The translations under genes were made by a program, and so were the position numbers. Below, piece by piece: positions 61,505 to 64,000 of a stretch of DNA of 64,000 nt. The notes under the pieces were generated by a model. The model was not told where the DNA came from. It was given only the letters and a program-made list of their open reading frames with translations, and did not search any database. The stretch is from Owenia fusiformis (Eukaryota; Annelida; Polychaeta; Sabellida; Oweniidae). Each line of letters begins with the position of its first letter. The stretch's first letter is position 1. Where the stretch lies: positions 35,060,538 to 35,124,537 of the forward strand of contig CAIIXF020000007.1 of NCBI GenBank assembly GCA_903813345.2, given 5' to 3'.

Positions 61505-64000
61505 GTCTCAAATGATGTGGGATGGACAAAATTCACTCTCGAAGTCCATAAGCGTATCAAAAGGTCAACATCCGTCCGCAAAACCGATGCAATAATCCAT
61601 AAGACACAATATTTCACAATGGTCTTCAGGAGATAACTATGGTTGGTTTTGATCCCTATTTCTCAACCATTAATGCCATAGGAGTGATCCACTTTAAAAG
61701 GTCACGAGTGAAAAATCTGATTTCGGTGTAGATTTTAGAAAACTGGAAATAGAAAAGGAACATCTCAGAGGGTAAACGGTAAAGGAAATAAATCCCAAAT
61801 ATCCCAATTAATGATCCAACGTAAAAAGAAACAATGTTTAACATTCTTAATACCAATATCATTCACAAAAAAATTATCACAATCCAAACCCACATTCAAT
61901 ACTGAAGGCATTAATACATGTTGAAGAATAATTACACAAAAAGAAAAGACAAATACTCTCTCATTAATAAATGAAAGACAGTTACGGATTTTTTTGTTCT
62001 TATGCTTTTTCATTGACCGAACTGTGATCTATAAAAGGATTCTACTCATATAACTATGTTAATAATTAATTAGTTAAGTAATGAAAATCTTTGATATGAC
62101 AAGCACAATGTCACTTTACGTAATGTTTAGCACATGACATGGACACGTATATGTGAATTTGGGTATGTTGACCTTGTGTGACATTCTACATACATGACCT
62201 CCACACTATAAGGAAACTAGAAGGATGGGTTTCACCAAAACGCCCCTGCCCCTGGCATATTGTGATTCTATTTTCCCATACAGCATTTCTCCCTTTCATT
62301 GTTCCCGTATGTAGTTCATCTATTATAGTGTTTGATTATTAGACTAGTTTAATGTGCCTTGTTGTCTTTTTACATCAAATTTTCAAGGAACACAATCTGG
62401 AGGTGTTCGGTCGAAATGCCGGTAGTAGTTTGATCGAGGCGTATTGAGTTAATGTGTCTGAATTGCACCGTTTATGCTGTCTTCTTGAGTGTAAAATCTG
62501 GGAATCACAGTTTGGTAGTGTCTTATCACAGACTGGGTGCTGTGTCCTATCGCAGTTTGGTTGACACAAATGGCTATAACCGGTTGGTGGTCTGGTTGTG
62601 TTTATATTAGTATTGAGCTGCACAACAAATATTTCAATATCACAGTTTCGAGGGCTTTTTGGGTTGAAACAGTTGCATATCACAGTTTGGTGCATCGAGT
62701 TTGGTGTGCTTTGGAATCACACTTTGGTTTATTTGTATTATATAGCTAACATTTTTAGAATTTAGAATGGCTTTTAGGGCATGGGTTTGTTTTAGATTGA
62801 TGGCGTTCTTCAAATGATGCCGTTGCATCTTATGATTTTGAAACAAAAATACAGTAATAGCCAACTAAACATTAGTTTTCTAAACGATGTCACATGGTTG
62901 ACCTTTTGTGAAAAATGACCACACTAATCCGCTTTGTTTCTTCTGCTAATACTCCCGTGTCTTTCATCACTGAGTGTCTGGCAAGTCTGTATATTTTGAG
63001 GTCAAGTGAAACACATCGGTGTTCTCTGACAAATAACCCTACTGATCACCCTTGACATGTGATCTCTACATTAGTGATGGAGAGTCTACTCTCACAATAC
63101 TAAGTTTGCCTGACTGTCAAGCTTACAATATACCAATCTATCACCTCCTTTAGTCACAATTCGAGCCGTCATACCCTAGACATATAATTTTCCATGCTAA
63201 ACGCTCGCCGATTTGATGAACTCTGATCTCGTTTGTGTAGCTGTAAATATGGAACACAGGTCGAGCTTTACTATCATATTGAATTCCCTATTATCATTGA
63301 ATCTGTTTGCAGCATCTGTTAGCCATGTCACCAATTTTCAAACATCATCACCTTTTACATAATCCAGAGAAGGAGGGCTGACTTGGTTGTTGTGTTGGTG
63401 TTGGACTGATTTTATCTAAACAGTATCTTCCTGATTTTAATAAATATGATAATGTTGGCCTTGCTGTGGAATATGTTAGAATGCATTTCCTGATTCTACC
63501 ACTTTCTACCAAATATGACAACCCTATCAAAATGCATAACAATAAATACTATATTCCAGTAAAGCACAGATGCGAAAACATAAAAAAAGAAAAATTGAAA
63601 ATATCAATGTGTTGACGGACACTTTTTCAGAGACAAGACCAATTGTTTCAAAATGGTTTATAGGTTCATTGGCCCTGAAACAATTGTAATTGAAAATATT
63701 ATATATACCATCGTCAATCAGCTAAATGATGTTGTTTCTGATCTGAGTAAATAAATGCTTTAATTGATTGTTTTTAATTGAGACATTCCTATGTGATTTT
63801 ATTAGTTATACACCGCATTCAACAACTGCTCTTGAATTTTGCTTTTAAATTATCAATTGGCGTGGTTAAAGGCAAGAATAGGTTCTTTTCTTAGGGGTTT
63901 AGTTGTGTTAGTGTAATGTTGCCTTTTATTCTTTATGGTTGTTTGTTGATTATTGATTCGCTTTAGGTATCTCCGGAGTAAGTTGGTGATGAAAACTATT
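61505..64000. other. Right-hand flank, no gene recognised
   Basis: It contains a degenerate repeat at 62505-62730 and a short inverted repeat (CAATTGTTTCA at 63640-63650 with its complement at 63676-63686). Otherwise it is AT-rich sequence with only short, unrecognised open frames. Confidence 0.55.
62505..62730. repeat. Degenerate ATCACAGTTTGG repeat cluster
   Basis: About six copies of a core like ATCACAGTTTGG (variants ATCACAGACTGG, ATCGCAGTTTGG, ATCACACTTTGG) occur at irregular spacing of roughly 25 to 90 bases. This looks like an old, decayed minisatellite. A cysteine-rich 106-codon minus-strand frame (NCD, CDKTLPNCD) is produced by the repeat. Confidence 0.65.

Noticed and set aside
1-64000. 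tRNA, rRNA, snRNA, conserved microRNA and CRISPR-like arrays
   Set aside because: I looked for B-box (GGTTCGAnTCC-type) sequences and for several deeply conserved microRNA seeds on both strands and found none. The tandem arrays have no regular spacer structure.
1-64000. LINE or LTR retroelement coding regions
   Set aside because: No frame long enough for a reverse transcriptase, and no recognisable RT, integrase or protease motif.

Overview
This is a eukaryotic window, almost certainly from an invertebrate animal. It is AT-rich, its genes are split by GT/AG introns of 0.2 to 5.6 kb, and it carries many short tandem arrays and small foldback or TIR elements. The protein-level matches and the CpG pattern fit a lophotrochozoan, most likely a mollusc, but the sequence alone does not prove the phylum.

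Two genes can be reconstructed from spliced exons. (1) On the + strand, at 1240-10271, lie the last four coding exons of COMMD3 (90 residues, almost the whole COMM domain). Its 5' exons lie left of the window. (2) On the - strand, nine coding exons between 31728 and 14140 join in phase into one complete 1382-residue Polycomb-group RING finger protein of the PCGF2/PCGF4 (MEL18/BMI1) class. It has a RING with the eight zinc ligands at the same residue numbers as human BMI1, then a RAWUL domain, then an uninterrupted 3.49-kb last exon. That exon adds about 1,140 residues of low-complexity tail, acidic at first and strongly basic at the end. Vertebrate BMI1 is about 326 residues. The architecture here resembles Drosophila Psc and Su(z)2. 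COMMD3 and BMI1 are also neighbours in vertebrates (tandem there), but here they are convergent, tail to tail, about 3.9 kb apart stop to stop.

Layout: 0-10.3 kb, COMMD3 3' half with four intronic tandem arrays, a small pogo/Tigger-like MITE and one unexplained terminal-exon-like ORF. 10.3-14.1 kb, convergent intergenic space with a ~415-bp foldback element and a duplicated 95-bp segment. 14.1-31.7 kb, PCGF coding part, with a 38-bp tandem array in intron 3. 30.0-30.6 kb, a foldback element in intron 1 with a possible tyrosine-recombinase-type ORF. 31.7-41.0 kb, the presumed 5' UTR intron, ending in a CpG-containing promoter-like cluster (CLEAR/E-box palindrome, ZNF143-like site, minus-strand splice donor) at 40.65-41.0 kb. 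41-64 kb, no recognisable gene; it holds a 1.83-kb TIR element at 59670-61501, a 34-bp perfect palindrome and an AT-rich tract.

A clear compositional step exists: CpG is strongly depleted in the sampled part of the gene bodies left of about 26.4 kb and frequent to the right of it. This is the pattern expected of germline gene-body methylation that spares the 5' end of the PCGF gene. The most interesting biology here is the Psc-like, charge-polarised BMI1 in a likely non-arthropod protostome, sitting beside its ancient neighbour COMMD3.
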